Origin: Legionella anisa
Lineage (GTDB): Bacteria > Pseudomonadota > Gammaproteobacteria > Legionellales > Legionellaceae
Reading direction: 5' to 3'
Assembly (NCBI RefSeq): GCF_001467525.1
Contig: NZ_LNXS01000042.1
Span: forward strand, 18,556-82,555
Length of the DNA stretch: 64,000 bases
Shown: positions 47,023 to 56,609 of the stretch, piece after piece
Position numbering within the stretch: position 1 is the first letter of the stretch
Layout: every line of letters begins with the position of its first letter
Position numbers and translations under genes: made by a program
Notes under the pieces: generated by a model
The model's input: the letters and a program-made list of their open reading frames with translations, nothing else
What the model was told of the DNA's origin: nothing
Databases searched by the model: none

Positions 47023-47248
47023 AACTTAACCTTGGTAAAGGAAAAAAGGCTTTTTTCAAAATACAGCATCTTATATAGTGCTTAAGAAAAGTATAAAACT
47101 AGAAAGTATATTATTTCATGGTCGAGATAATTTCTTACTTTGCATCACTCATTTTTACATATACTATCATATTTTTGAAAAAAATTTGTGTAAATAGCGT
47201 ATATGATCCCTAACTGACTGTATAAATTGACTCGAGAGGAAATAATTG

Positions 47249-47608
47249 ATGGAGTTAATTGTAAACCAAATTATTAATCATGAAAAACAGCTGCTTGCTA
47301 AGATTGATTCAGTCGATATTTTAATCAATTTAATCGATGATGAATTTTTAGAATATGCGAGTAACGGTACAATCCATGATAAAAATGAAGTCGCTCGATG
47401 GTTGGCGCAGGATGATTATTCTGAAGCAAAAGGTAGGGAGTTTGAGGCAAAATTCCTGACAGAAGATGTGGTTTTATTAACGTACCTTAGTGAGATGAAG
47501 CAAAACCATTTTTCAGAAAGTAAATGTGCACGACGTATTTCGATTTGGAGAAGAAAAAATGACGTATGGCGCATGGTATTTCATCAAGGAATATCTATAG
47601 TGAAATAA
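47249..47608 (+). CDS. Small NTF2-like (DUF4440/SnoaL type) protein
   Basis: A 119-residue protein that fits the NTF2-like cone fold. An N-terminal helix (LIVNQIINHEKQLLAKIDS) is followed by LIDDEFLEYASNGTIHDKNEVARWL, where the FLEY(A/G)SNG wording is characteristic of DUF4440 proteins, and by strands ending in IWRRKNDVWRMVFHQGISI. The ATG at 47249 has GAGAGGA upstream; the in-frame TTG before it is unlikely. Members bind or transform small ligands, but no specific role is known. Confidence 0.75.
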   Translation: MELIVNQIINHEKQLLAKIDSVDILINLIDDEFLEYASNGTIHDKNEVARWLAQDDYSEAKGREFEAKFLTEDVVLLTYLSEMKQNHFSESKCARRISIWRRKNDVWRMVFHQGISIVK

Positions 47609-47637
47609 AAAGGTAACTCTGTCATTCCTAAGGTTGT

Positions 47638-47718
47638 AGCCTGGGTGAAGCGAAGCGTAACCCGGGAAATCATGGGTCATGAAAACCCGGGCTACGCTTC
47701 GCTTCACCCAGGCTACGG
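47638..47718. repeat. Dispersed inverted repeat, family B
   Basis: Arms GTAGCCTGGGTGAAGCGAAG and its complement at the right end enclose an 81-bp hairpin with inner ACCCGGG/CCCGGG. The arms match the right arm of the copy at 52244-52329 almost exactly. Confidence 0.85.
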
Positions 47719-47867
47719 TCACTATCTTTCTTAGCTCATCTCAAGTAAGGGTAATTAAAAATACCTCGCTAGAAAATTGTTTATTCTCGGACATTACCAT
47801 CTATTTATTCAACAAGGAGAATGATAACATCACAAGCCATTAAGGATGAGCTAGGGAAGGTGATGCT

Positions 47868-49280
47868 GTGAATGCAGGAGTTAATTCATTTGTTTTTTTT
47901 GTCGCCCTGATTGCTGGATTTGGTGGCTTTTTATTTGGTTTTGATTCCAGCGTGATCGCCGATGTTAAAGATCAGGTGATGGCCCAATTGTTTCTTTCTG
48001 AGTGGCAATGGTCTCAAGTAGTAAGCATTAGTATACTTGGTTGTGTTCTTGGTATTCCTTTAAGTGGTTTCTTTGCCGATAGGTTAAGTCGGCGTTTTCT
48101 ACTCAAAACAGTTGCTATGGGGTTTATTTTAGGGACGGTACTCTGTGCAATCACCCATGATTTTATTCTGTTATTAATTGGTCGATTTATCATCGGTATT
48201 TGCATCGGAATTGCTTCTTACATTGCTCCATTATTTATTGCAGAAATTGCTCCTCCCAATCGAAGAGGAACTTTAGTGTTGATTAATGGATTAACGATTA
48301 CCTTTGGTCAGGCAATAGCATATTTAATCGGTTATTTTTTTCATGATTACTCTGTAAACAGTTGGCGACTCTTATTTGGGATGGGGTGTATTCCTGCACT
48401 GATTTTATTTACAGGAATGCATTTTGTTCCCCATTCACCGCGTTGGCTCATGAAGAAATATGGAATGGATAAAACCTTGCACATTTTAAGACGTATTCGC
48501 CCATCAGGTTATGATATTCAAAAAGAAGTTGATGAGATTCAGAACACGATACAACAAACCCAACCGAATCATCATTTATTGTTCAGAGCCCCAATTGTTT
48601 TTGCACTCATGGTTGGCATCGTTTTGGGAATATTTCAACAGTTCTCTGGAATTAATGCAGTGATGTACTACGGCCCTGTTATTTTTGAATCTGCAGGTTT
48701 TTATCCTGTTTCGAATGCAATTTTGGCTACCTTTTGTATGGGGGCGGTTAATTTTTTATTTACTTTACTTACTTTATTTTATATCGATAAATTAGGCCGA
48801 CGTTTCTTGTTATTAAGCGGTGCGATGATCGCTGCACTGAGCCTTTTTGCAGTGAGCTTGTTATTTAATACGGAATTACCGGGTCAAAAATTTTGGATAT
48901 TGGGTGCTTTATCAGCATACGTAATGGGTTACTGCATTAGTGTAGGTTCTTTATTTTGGGTTTTGATCTCTGAAATTTATCCTTTATCTGTACGTGGTCT
49001 GGCGATGAGCATTGCCACAGTAGCGCAATGGGGCGCTAATTTTGTGGTGTCTATATCTTTTTTAGCGATTTATCAAAATTTAGGAGAAGGACTTACTTTT
49101 ACTTTATTTGGTTCATTATGTTTGCTGGCTTTTTTCTTTATTTATCATTTTGTACCTGAGACGACAGGTACTTCTTTGGAAAAAATAGAAAACAATTTGA
49201 TGTCAGGTAAAAAGATCAGAGACATTGGCAAACCATTATCAGAAATAAAAACAAACGAATTTGAATTAGTGAGAGATTAA
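47868..49280 (+). CDS. iolT: myo-Inositol transporter (MFS sugar porter), IolT-like
   Basis: A 12-helix proton symporter at the head of the inositol operon. Typical segments are FGGFLFGFDSSVIAD (helix 1), IGRFIIGICIGIASYIAPLFIAEIAPPNRRG, FQQFSGINAVMYYGPVIFESAG (helix 7), DKLGRRFLL and PETTGTSLEKIE. The start is GTG at 47868 with GGAAGG eight bases upstream. It lies 3 bp before iolG, so the two are translated together. Gene order and neighbours give the substrate more than the sequence does; sugar porters of this type carry inositol in many bacteria. An equivalent transporter-iol cluster is known in L. pneumophila. Confidence 0.85.
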   Translation: MNAGVNSFVFFVALIAGFGGFLFGFDSSVIADVKDQVMAQLFLSEWQWSQVVSISILGCVLGIPLSGFFADRLSRRFLLKTVAMGFILGTVLCAITHDFILLLIGRFIIGICIGIASYIAPLFIAEIAPPNRRGTLVLINGLTITFGQAIAYLIGYFFHDYSVNSWRLLFGMGCIPALILFTGMHFVPHSPRWLMKKYGMDKTLHILRRIRPSGYDIQKEVDEIQNTIQQTQPNHHLLFRAPIVFALMVGIVLGIFQQFSGINAVMYYGPVIFESAGFYPVSNAILATFCMGAVNFLFTLLTLFYIDKLGRRFLLLSGAMIAALSLFAVSLLFNTELPGQKFWILGALSAYVMGYCISVGSLFWVLISEIYPLSVRGLAMSIATVAQWGANFVVSISFLAIYQNLGEGLTFTLFGSLCLLAFFFIYHFVPETTGTSLEKIENNLMSGKKIRDIGKPLSEIKTNEFELVRD

Positions 49281-49283
49281 AAA

Positions 49284-50300
49284 ATGGATGATGCAAATCA
49301 ACAAAAAACATGTCGTATAGGTATCATTGGTGCGGGACGAATCGGTAAGTTACATGCAGAGAATATCAAATATTATTTACCACAATATGAATTACTCGCC
49401 ATTGCAGATCCTTACCTGAATAAGGAATGGGCAGATAAATTATCGATTACAGGGCAATATACTCATTTTGAAGACGTGCTGTTCCATCAACATCTGGATG
49501 CACTTCTGATTGCTTCACCTTCGAATTTGCATGTGGAGCAGATTAAAGCTGCCAGTGAAGAAGGTAAAGCGATATTTTGTGAGAAACCAATAGGTTTGAA
49601 TGAGAAAGAAATTTTGGATGCGTTACACACAGTGCAGACAAACAACACGTTATTGCAGCTCGGTTTTAATCGACGCTTTGATCCAAGTTTTGCCCATCTG
49701 CAACAACAGGTGCAAGCAGGCGAAATTGGCGCAGTTCATCTTGTTAAGATTACATCTCGTGATCCTGTCTGTCCTACCAAGGAATATTGTGCAACCTCAG
49801 GCGGCCTGTTTATGGACATGACCATTCATGATTTTGATATGGCTCGTTTTTTAACCCAATCGGAAGTCATTGAGGTGTATGCAACGGGTGCAGTACTCAT
49901 TAATCCTGATTTTGAAGCATTGGATGATGTGGATACTGCAATCATACAAATGCGTTTTGCTAATGGCGCTATGGGCGTCATCGATAACAGTCGCCAGGCG
50001 GTTTATGGATATGATCAACGGATTGAAGTGTTTGGTAAAGAAGGAATGTTGTTGGCCAATAATCAATTGAAACACTCCGTGATTCATTATGCGAATACCA
50101 GCACAGAACAAGCCAATCCAGAATATTTTTTCCTTGAGCGGTATCATCAGGCTTTTAGAGCGGAGTTAAATTCATTTTATGATGCATGGCTGCATAATAA
50201 ACCCAGCCCTGTTTCTGGAAGAGATGGGTTACAAGCTTTGCGCATCGCTCAAGCTGCGAAACAGTCTTTAGTTACTAAATTACCTGTTTTTCTGAGTTGA
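49284..50300 (+). CDS. iolG: myo-Inositol 2-dehydrogenase (Gfo/Idh/MocA family)
   Basis: Oxidises myo-inositol to 2-keto-myo-inositol with NAD+, the first step of the pathway. The Rossmann motif is GIIGAGRIGKLHAENI (residues 13-28). The family catalytic lysine is in FCEKPIGLNEKE, and GLFMDMTIHDFDMARFL contains the active-site Asp and His residues (D-x-x-x-HD pattern). 338 residues is normal. It is directly followed by iolCB after 7 bp. Confidence 0.9.
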   Translation: MDDANQQKTCRIGIIGAGRIGKLHAENIKYYLPQYELLAIADPYLNKEWADKLSITGQYTHFEDVLFHQHLDALLIASPSNLHVEQIKAASEEGKAIFCEKPIGLNEKEILDALHTVQTNNTLLQLGFNRRFDPSFAHLQQQVQAGEIGAVHLVKITSRDPVCPTKEYCATSGGLFMDMTIHDFDMARFLTQSEVIEVYATGAVLINPDFEALDDVDTAIIQMRFANGAMGVIDNSRQAVYGYDQRIEVFGKEGMLLANNQLKHSVIHYANTSTEQANPEYFFLERYHQAFRAELNSFYDAWLHNKPSPVSGRDGLQALRIAQAAKQSLVTKLPVFLS

Positions 50301-50307
50301 GGACGAC

Positions 50308-52203
50308 ATGATTTATCCAGCATTTTACTTTGATGCAAATCGATCTGTGGATTTGATTTGCATGGGGCGAGTAGCAGTTGATCTTTATGCGGAGCAAATT
50401 GGTGTATCGCTTAGCGACGCTCAGAGTTTTAAAAAATATCTAGGGGGGTGTGCAGGGAACATTGCGGTGGGCGCTGCCCGCCTTGGACTGGAGTGCATGA
50501 TGTTTTCTTGTGTGGGCCACGATGAGATGGGGCGGTTTTTAAAAAATGAATTACACGCCGAAGGAGTCAATACCGATTTGTTGCAAACAACGGAACATCA
50601 TTTAACAGGACTTGTCTTGCTGGGTATTAAGCCTCCTCATGAATTTCCTTTGATGTTTTACCGTACTGATTGTGCAGACATGCAAATTAAGTCGCAGCAA
50701 ATAAATCAGAACGTATTGCAACAGGCGAAAGCCATTTTAATAACGGGTACCGGATTATCTACAGATGCAATGCTACGAACTACTGAAGAGGTTGTCCAAC
50801 TCGCAAAAAAAGCTGAAACTGCACTAATTCTTGACCTGGATTATCGTCCTGTTCTTTGGGGACTAACGGCATTAGGGGATGGGGAAACGCGATATCGCCA
50901 TAGCCAAAAAGTAAGTAAGACCTATCAACGTATTTTATCTCATTGTGATTTAATCGTAGGCACTGAGGAAGAAATTTGTATCGCAGGCGGATGTGAGGAC
51001 GTCGATGATGCATTAGAGAAAATAAGGGAATTGACTCAGGCGCCCGTGGTGATAAAGCGTGGCGAGAAAGGGTGTACGGTTCATTTTGCCAACAGCAGCC
51101 AGCACTTACAATCTAAGCCGTTTCCTGTGGAACTACTTAATGTGCTAGGAGCTGGCGATGGATTTATGGCTGGCCTCTTATCTGCTCTTTTGCGAGGAAA
51201 ATCCTGGGAGGCCGCTACGACCTATGCAAATGCAAGCGGAGCTTTGGTAGTCACTCGCCACGGTTGTGCTCCAGCTATCCCCTATAAAGAAGAACTAGAC
51301 TATTTTATTCAAAATTTTGATAAAGAACCGCACATTTGGAACAGCGCTCATTTGCTGCAACTCCATCAAAAGCATAATCAGCATAACTCTCAGATTCTTA
51401 TTAAAAACCCACAGGGTTTCAAGCGAGGATTAAATGCCATTGTCACACTGGATTCCTTGTCTCAGGGCATGAGTTTTAGCTCGATTAAATTAGATGCCGG
51501 GCAAAGTTACTTATTCAATGAGCGTTATGAATTTGCTGCCCTATTAATGACCGGAAAAGTAGTATTTCATTATGCACATCAAAGCCAACATGCAGCGCGA
51601 TACGATTATTTTTCTCAGGAGCCTATTGTTTTGCATTGTCCGGAAGGCTCAAGAGCTTCTGTTGACGCTTTGACTGATTGTGAAATTTTGTTGATTGAGA
51701 CAGAGAATCATGCCGTATTTGCTCCTTTATTATTTAATCAATCCAATCTTTTGGAGATGGATAATCGAGGAAAAGACATTCTAGACGATAGCTCATATCG
51801 TATCGTGAGGACTGTTTTTGATAAACGCAACAGACCTGAGTCTAATCTGGTCGTTGGAGAAATTATTACTTTTCAAGGACGATGGTCCAGTTATCCTTCT
51901 CATTATCATGATCAACCTGAAATCTATCATTACCGTTTTTCTGAACCTCAAGGTTATGCGTTTGGTGAAAATGGAAAAGAGGTTTTACGTATCGAAAATT
52001 ATGATACGTATCGAATTGCTAATGGCCAGACCCATGCTCATTGTGCTGCTCCAGGATATGCTCTTTATACGCTTTGGTTTATTCGTCATTTAAAAGATAA
52101 TCCTTATACGACACCGACTTTTATTAAAGAACATGAATGGACAAGAACGCATAAGGCAAATAACAGGGTATGGAAAAAAGGTCTTGACCACCATGGCGAC
52201 TAG
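50308..52203 (+). CDS. iolCB: Fused 5-dehydro-2-deoxygluconokinase / 5-deoxyglucuronate isomerase (IolC-IolB)
   Basis: Residues 1-335 are a PfkB-type kinase. GGCAGNIAVGAARLGL binds the sugar, and LGAGDGFMAGLLSALLRG (about 279-296) holds the anion hole and catalytic aspartate. It phosphorylates 2-deoxy-5-keto-gluconate. Residues 350-631 are IolB, a bicupin that converts 5-deoxy-glucuronate to 2-deoxy-5-keto-gluconate, with the metal histidines in SSYPSHYHDQPEIYHYRF. The two parts catalyse consecutive steps (B then C), so the fusion could channel the intermediate. Both active sites look intact. In most bacteria the genes are separate; the fusion is known in Legionella. The end of the gene is followed by a family B repeat. 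Confidence 0.92.
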   Translation: MIYPAFYFDANRSVDLICMGRVAVDLYAEQIGVSLSDAQSFKKYLGGCAGNIAVGAARLGLECMMFSCVGHDEMGRFLKNELHAEGVNTDLLQTTEHHLTGLVLLGIKPPHEFPLMFYRTDCADMQIKSQQINQNVLQQAKAILITGTGLSTDAMLRTTEEVVQLAKKAETALILDLDYRPVLWGLTALGDGETRYRHSQKVSKTYQRILSHCDLIVGTEEEICIAGGCEDVDDALEKIRELTQAPVVIKRGEKGCTVHFANSSQHLQSKPFPVELLNVLGAGDGFMAGLLSALLRGKSWEAATTYANASGALVVTRHGCAPAIPYKEELDYFIQNFDKEPHIWNSAHLLQLHQKHNQHNSQILIKNPQGFKRGLNAIVTLDSLSQGMSFSSIKLDAGQSYLFNERYEFAALLMTGKVVFHYAHQSQHAARYDYFSQEPIVLHCPEGSRASVDALTDCEILLIETENHAVFAPLLFNQSNLLEMDNRGKDILDDSSYRIVRTVFDKRNRPESNLVVGEIITFQGRWSSYPSHYHDQPEIYHYRFSEPQGYAFGENGKEVLRIENYDTYRIANGQTHAHCAAPGYALYTLWFIRHLKDNPYTTPTFIKEHEWTRTHKANNRVWKKGLDHHGD

Positions 52204-52243
52204 CCTACGCTCCGTACAAGAGTGATATATTATAGGAAGTAAT

Positions 52244-52329
52244 GTAGCCTGGATGCAGGCGAAGCCGTAACCCGTGGATAAACATCACGTTTCCATAACC
52301 CGGGTTACGCTTCGCTTCACCCAGGCTAC
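52244..52329. repeat. Dispersed inverted repeat, family B, inside the iol operon
   Basis: GTAGCCTGGATGCAGGCGAAG faces CTTCGCTTCACCCAGGCTAC at the right end. The left arm has drifted, so the stem is imperfect. It lies between iolCB and iolD and could reduce or process the transcript there. Confidence 0.8.
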
Positions 52330-52403
52330 ATGCATCGATTTGCAACAACGTAGGGGATGGAACGGCGGTCAACCCCTAAAAAAAATCTTAAAGGATAGTT
52401 TTC

Positions 52404-54275
52404 ATGAAAATTAGATTGACAATGGCTCAGGCTTTATTGCGTTTTTTGGCGAATCAATACGTAGTGCTGGATGGTAATGCACATCAGTTTATTGCAGGAG
52501 TATTTGGAATTTTTGGGCATGGGAATGTGACGGGTTTAGGTGAGGCTCTTGAGTATGACAATTATGGCTTGACTTATTATCAGGGACATAACGAACAAGG
52601 AATGGCACACGCAGCTACAGCTTATGCAAAACAAAAAAACAGATTAAGTATTTTTGCCTGTACTTCCTCTATAGGTCCAGGTGCGACCAATATGATTACC
52701 GCAGCAGCTACAGCAACCACAAACAGAATCCCTTTATTGCTGTTGCCGGGCGATATTTTTAGCTGCAGACAACCGGATCCCGTATTGCAACAACTTGAGG
52801 TGTCACATGATTATACCCTGTCTGTGAATGACTGCTTCAAACCGGTGAGTAAATATTGGGATCGAATTGCACGTCCCGAACAATTGATGACAGCGTGCAT
52901 CAATGCAATGCGGGTACTTACGGATCCTGTTGAAACGGGTGCGGTTACATTATGTTTACCGCAGGATGTACAGTCCGAAGCGTATGATTATGAGTATTCT
53001 TTTTTTGAAAAACGTTTTTGGCATATTGATAGAGAGCCTGTTAGTGAGCGCGCTCTGGATGAAGCAGTCCAACTTATTTTAAAAGCAAAAAAACCCTTTA
53101 TTATTTCAGGAGGCGGTGTTCATTATTCATTTGCAACAGAAGTTTTATCGCAATTTGCAGAACACCATAAAATCCCAGTTGCTGAAACTCAGGCTGGAAA
53201 AAGTGCTTTGCTAGACAGTCACTGTATGAATGTAGGTGGAATAGGTGTCACTGGTTCTGAAGTGGCTAATGTTCTGGCAGCACAAGCGGATGTGATTTTA
53301 GTGATTGGCTCGCGTCTGCAAGATTTTACTACTGCGTCTAAATGGGGTTTTAAAAATGAAGAATGTCAAATCATTCATCTGAATGTCTCCCGTTTTGATG
53401 CAATCAAAATGAATGGTTTGATGTTGAAAGGGGATGCAAAAACAGGTTTAGAACAATTAGGGAAAAAATTAGGGGCTTATCAAACATCTAAAGAGTATCA
53501 ACAATGCGTGAAGCACCATCAAAATGAATGGCAGAAGGAATTAAAACGAATTTATACCCCAGCTCATGCTGAAGAGGATGGCTTATCACAAACTAAGGTC
53601 ATCAGTTTGTTAAATGAAATGGTGACCGAGGATGATGTCATTATCTGTGCCGCAGGCAGTTTACCCGGAGATTTGCATCGTCTGTGGAAATCCAAAAAGC
53701 CTAAAGATTATCATCTGGAATATGCATACTCGTGCATGGGTTATGAAGTTGCTGCAGGTTTAGGGGTAAGGCTTGCTAAAGAAAATACTCCCGGCGAAGT
53801 GTATGTTTTGGTGGGCGATGGTAGCTTTGTGATGATGCATTCAGAGTTGCTTACCAGCATCCAGGAACACAAGAAAATAACCATCATTCTTTTTAATAAT
53901 CATGGTTTTCAATGCATTAGAAATTTACAAGAAAGCCAGGGCAGCCAAGGTTTTGGCAATGAGTTTCGCTATCGAGAAGATAAAACCAGGAAGCTTTCCG
54001 GGAATTATTTACCCATCGATTTTTGCAAGTACGCTGAAGGGCTGAGTGCTAAAACTTTTTTTGTGGATGTTTATGAGCAATTGGCAGTTGCCATTGAATC
54101 TGCGCGAAATGAAGAATGTTCTACAGTGATTGTATTGCCCATATTGCCTAAAACCATGAGTAATGGCTATCAAACCTGGTGGCGGGTAGGGGTAGCAGAG
54201 GTATCCAATTCTGAAGAAGTGGCTAAGGCACATCAAGTAATGAAAGAACAATTGAAGCAGGTTAGAGAATATTAA
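52404..54275 (+). CDS. iolD: 3D-(3,5/4)-trihydroxycyclohexane-1,2-dione hydrolase
   Basis: A ThDP-dependent enzyme of 623 residues that opens the ring of the IolE product to give 5-deoxy-glucuronate. The N-terminal domain has GVFGIFGHGNVTGLGEALEY and YYQGHNEQGMAHAATAYAKQ with the catalytic glutamate region. The middle domain starts near KKPFIISGGGVHYS. The C-terminal ThDP/Mg site is GDGSFVMMHSELLTSIQE with LFNNHGFQCI, a standard GDG...N pattern. The start has AAGGATAG upstream. Length and motifs are as in other IolD proteins. Confidence 0.92.
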   Translation: MKIRLTMAQALLRFLANQYVVLDGNAHQFIAGVFGIFGHGNVTGLGEALEYDNYGLTYYQGHNEQGMAHAATAYAKQKNRLSIFACTSSIGPGATNMITAAATATTNRIPLLLLPGDIFSCRQPDPVLQQLEVSHDYTLSVNDCFKPVSKYWDRIARPEQLMTACINAMRVLTDPVETGAVTLCLPQDVQSEAYDYEYSFFEKRFWHIDREPVSERALDEAVQLILKAKKPFIISGGGVHYSFATEVLSQFAEHHKIPVAETQAGKSALLDSHCMNVGGIGVTGSEVANVLAAQADVILVIGSRLQDFTTASKWGFKNEECQIIHLNVSRFDAIKMNGLMLKGDAKTGLEQLGKKLGAYQTSKEYQQCVKHHQNEWQKELKRIYTPAHAEEDGLSQTKVISLLNEMVTEDDVIICAAGSLPGDLHRLWKSKKPKDYHLEYAYSCMGYEVAAGLGVRLAKENTPGEVYVLVGDGSFVMMHSELLTSIQEHKKITIILFNNHGFQCIRNLQESQGSQGFGNEFRYREDKTRKLSGNYLPIDFCKYAEGLSAKTFFVDVYEQLAVAIESARNEECSTVIVLPILPKTMSNGYQTWWRVGVAEVSNSEEVAKAHQVMKEQLKQVREY

Positions 54276-54285
54276 GGAATTATAT

Positions 54286-55170
54286 ATGCACATTAAACTG
54301 GGAATTGCACCAATTAACTGGTGCAATGATGACGATCCTGAATTAGGGAAAGAGATTAGTTTTGAACAATGCATTAGGGAAATGTCAGAGGCGGGTTATA
54401 TAGGTACAGAATTGGGTAATAAATATCCGCGAGAAATTTCTGTGTTAAAAAAAGCTTTAAATGATCGAGGATTACACCTATCAAGTGCCTGGTTCAGTAC
54501 TTTTTTTACTGAGCCTGCGCAGTATGAACATACTTTATCGCGATTTATGGAACATTTGAGTTTTATGCGCGCTATGGGTGCATCCTTTATTAATGTGTGT
54601 GAATGCGGGCACTCTATTCAAGGAACAGAGCGGCCTATTTTAAGTCCTCATAAACCAGAGTTTAATGAAGAGCAATGGGGAAAACTGATTCAAGGATTAC
54701 ATACCATTGGTCGGATTGCTTATGATTTTGATATGCGGCTTGTTTATCACTATCATGCAGGAACAGGGGTTTTTTATGCGCATGAAATTGATTATTTAAT
54801 GGAAAACACGAGTCCTCAATTGATTTCGTTATTACTTGATACCGGCCATGCTGCATTTGCTGATATTGATTCACTTGCTTTAATCAATAAATACAATGAT
54901 CGAATTGTGTATGTTCATTTAAAGGATGTTCGTGGCGAAGTCCTTACCCGGGTTAAGAATGAACAGATGAACTTTATGGATGCAGTACGAGCCGGTGTAT
55001 TTACGGTTCCTGGGGATGGTGTCATTGAATTTGCTCCCATCATCCACATGTTGCGGAAAAATCGATATTCTGGCTGGATGATCGTAGAAGCAGAACAGGA
55101 TCCAGCTAAAGCTCCTCCTTTTCAGTATGCTAAAAAAGCCTATGATTTTCTACATCAGCACATTAGATAG
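54286..55170 (+). CDS. iolE: 2-Keto-myo-inositol (inosose) dehydratase
   Basis: A TIM-barrel enzyme of the xylose isomerase-like group that dehydrates the IolG product. Marks are LGIAPINWCNDDDPELG at the start, YIGTELGNKYP, YHYHAGTGVF, LLLDTGHAAFADID, VYVHLKDVRGEVL and PGDGVIEF with a final GWMIVEAEQDP, which together supply the metal ligands. 294 residues. It starts 10 bp after iolD and ends the operon. No iolA or iolJ follows, so the last steps must be encoded elsewhere. Confidence 0.92.
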   Translation: MHIKLGIAPINWCNDDDPELGKEISFEQCIREMSEAGYIGTELGNKYPREISVLKKALNDRGLHLSSAWFSTFFTEPAQYEHTLSRFMEHLSFMRAMGASFINVCECGHSIQGTERPILSPHKPEFNEEQWGKLIQGLHTIGRIAYDFDMRLVYHYHAGTGVFYAHEIDYLMENTSPQLISLLLDTGHAAFADIDSLALINKYNDRIVYVHLKDVRGEVLTRVKNEQMNFMDAVRAGVFTVPGDGVIEFAPIIHMLRKNRYSGWMIVEAEQDPAKAPPFQYAKKAYDFLHQHIR

Positions 55171-55225
55171 ACTAAGGTGTGCTGACATTTATTCATTTTT
55201 CATATAATGGAAACCATAAACACAG

Positions 55226-55250
55226 GATCCCGCGGACAAGCCGCGGGGTA
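55226..55250. repeat. Short GC-rich palindrome (CCCGCGGACAAGCCGCGGG)
   Basis: A 7-bp stem with loop ACAAG in AT-rich surroundings. The ATCCCGCGGACAAGCCGCGGG wording is that of a small interspersed repeat. It lies about 60 bp after iolE and may help end that transcript, although no T-run follows. Confidence 0.5.
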
Positions 55251-55332
55251 TAGGCATCGATGGGATCAAGAGACAGGTGTATGAGGCAGCCAAGCAAATA
55301 AAAAATTGCTGTAGTGCAGAACAAGGGATTAG

Positions 55333-56154
55333 CTACATCACTAATCCCTTGCCTGTTGTTCGCTCATTAAATTCCTTAGTCAACAATTCGATTTTTTGCC
55401 CCAATTGATTTTTTCCAAGTACTTTTTCAGAGGCTTTATAAAATGTTTGGGACAGATAAGACATATAACCTGTGTTATTTTCATTAGATTTACGCCGTTG
55501 GATGCTCTTTTCTTCGGAACTCATACTCGTTAATAAGACCCTCATCAGTGCTTGGTATTCAGTATCCGTTTCATCTTCTTTAAAACGTGCATGAAGATTT
55601 CCTGCATTTTGAACATATTTCAGAATCAATTGTTTTTTTACGTCAAAAATATCGCGCTCACCTTTATTGGTAGCATAGTCCAATTCTTTTTCAAGAATAT
55701 ATTCATATAAGATAAATGAAAATTGATTGACCCAGGGAACAGTTCTATTATTGCTGAATAATGATGTATCTTTAATACCCGTAATTAGATCGGGACTGTT
55801 TTGAACGAGATCATTTAATGCATTAATGAAATTGATCAGACTGGATGTAAAGAACGTTTCGTAAAGATCGGTTGTGAAGGTGGTGCTATGTTCTTTATTA
55901 AATTCTTTGACGGCAGCTACAACTTCCTTCAATACCGATTCTATTTCCTTTAAAATGGTTTCAAAATAAGCAGTGTAATCATCGCCATCAACGTTTATTT
56001 CTTTAATTTTCTTGATTAAACATCGTGCACATTCATTTCTTTGAATTAATAACTCAGCTTCTTTACCTTTATATGTTTTCTCATCCGCCTGTAATTGGTA
56101 GGTATCCAATATTTTTTGACAATAACGGAGTGTAATATCCTTAAAAATGCCCAT
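55333..56154 (-). CDS. Hypothetical helical protein; possible effector
   Basis: The ATG ending at 56154 has GAGGG just upstream and gives MGIFKDITLRYCQKILDTYQ..., 273 residues; an ATG at 56187 is less likely. The protein is soluble, helical and rich in Lys/Glu, with no leader. Residues 30-100 contain LIQRNECARCLIKKIKEINVDGDDYTAYFETILKEIE, and the C-terminal 60 residues are helical and polar (QLGQKIELLTKEFNERTTG). I recognise no family. It is in a run of effector-like genes, but its upstream TTAA pair is 10 bp apart rather than 11 and is not accepted as a PmrA box. Confidence 0.55.
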   Translation of the reverse strand: MGIFKDITLRYCQKILDTYQLQADEKTYKGKEAELLIQRNECARCLIKKIKEINVDGDDYTAYFETILKEIESVLKEVVAAVKEFNKEHSTTFTTDLYETFFTSSLINFINALNDLVQNSPDLITGIKDTSLFSNNRTVPWVNQFSFILYEYILEKELDYATNKGERDIFDVKKQLILKYVQNAGNLHARFKEDETDTEYQALMRVLLTSMSSEEKSIQRRKSNENNTGYMSYLSQTFYKASEKVLGKNQLGQKIELLTKEFNERTTGKGLVM

Positions 56155-56609
56155 TGTCCCTCTCTTTTTTAGTTCGCCAGAAAACACCCAAAAATCATAT
56201 ATCTATTTCCGGGGATATCCATTTCTAGTGTTCACCGCTTTGTTTCTTTCTAGCCGCGGTAATATGCCAGTTTTGGAATTCAAAAATGAAGCTTAAAAAA
56301 CGTTAAGATAGTCATAGTGCCTAATATTAACTCATTGTAAGCTACAGGAAAAGTGATTGATTTTAGTTTCTTTTCTTGAGTATAAAGATTTTAGCATTGA
56401 CACTAGGGCTATGCTTAAAATTCTTTGTCAATAACTAGGGTCTGTCTACAATTCTACTTTCTTGGCCAAAATGCCGCGCATTTTATGCGCTCCGATACTC
56501 ACATACTTCGTGTATGCTCCGTTTCGGTGCTCTAAAATCGCAGCATTTTGGCTCAAGATAACGAATTGTAAACAGACCCTAGGGTATAGAGTCCAAATGG
56601 AGATTGGTC
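56155..56609. other. Intergenic region with a long family A repeat
   Basis: 455 bp between divergent genes. The right third is the repeat at 56437-56580. The left part is AT-rich and must hold the promoter of the leftward gene. The rightward gene begins only 30 bp after the repeat, so its promoter would lie in or before the element. Confidence 0.5.
56437..56580. repeat. Dispersed inverted repeat, family A, longest copy
   Basis: 144 bp with ends AGGGTCTG and CAGACCCT. Inside, CCAAAATGC near the left pairs with GCATTTTGG near the right, and ATACACGAAGTATG-type palindromes lie in the centre. It is the reference copy for the shorter elements at 4231, 8559, 20324 and 63603. Confidence 0.75.

Noticed and set aside
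55322..55351. 11-bp perfect stem (CAAGGGATTAG / CTAATCCCTTG) over the end of the 55333 gene
   Set aside because: No T-run follows in either direction and part of it is coding sequence, so it was not listed as a terminator.
56290..56308. PmrA-like TTAA pair upstream of the 55333-56154 gene
   Set aside because: The cores are 10 bp apart instead of 11 and no -10 element follows at the expected distance.
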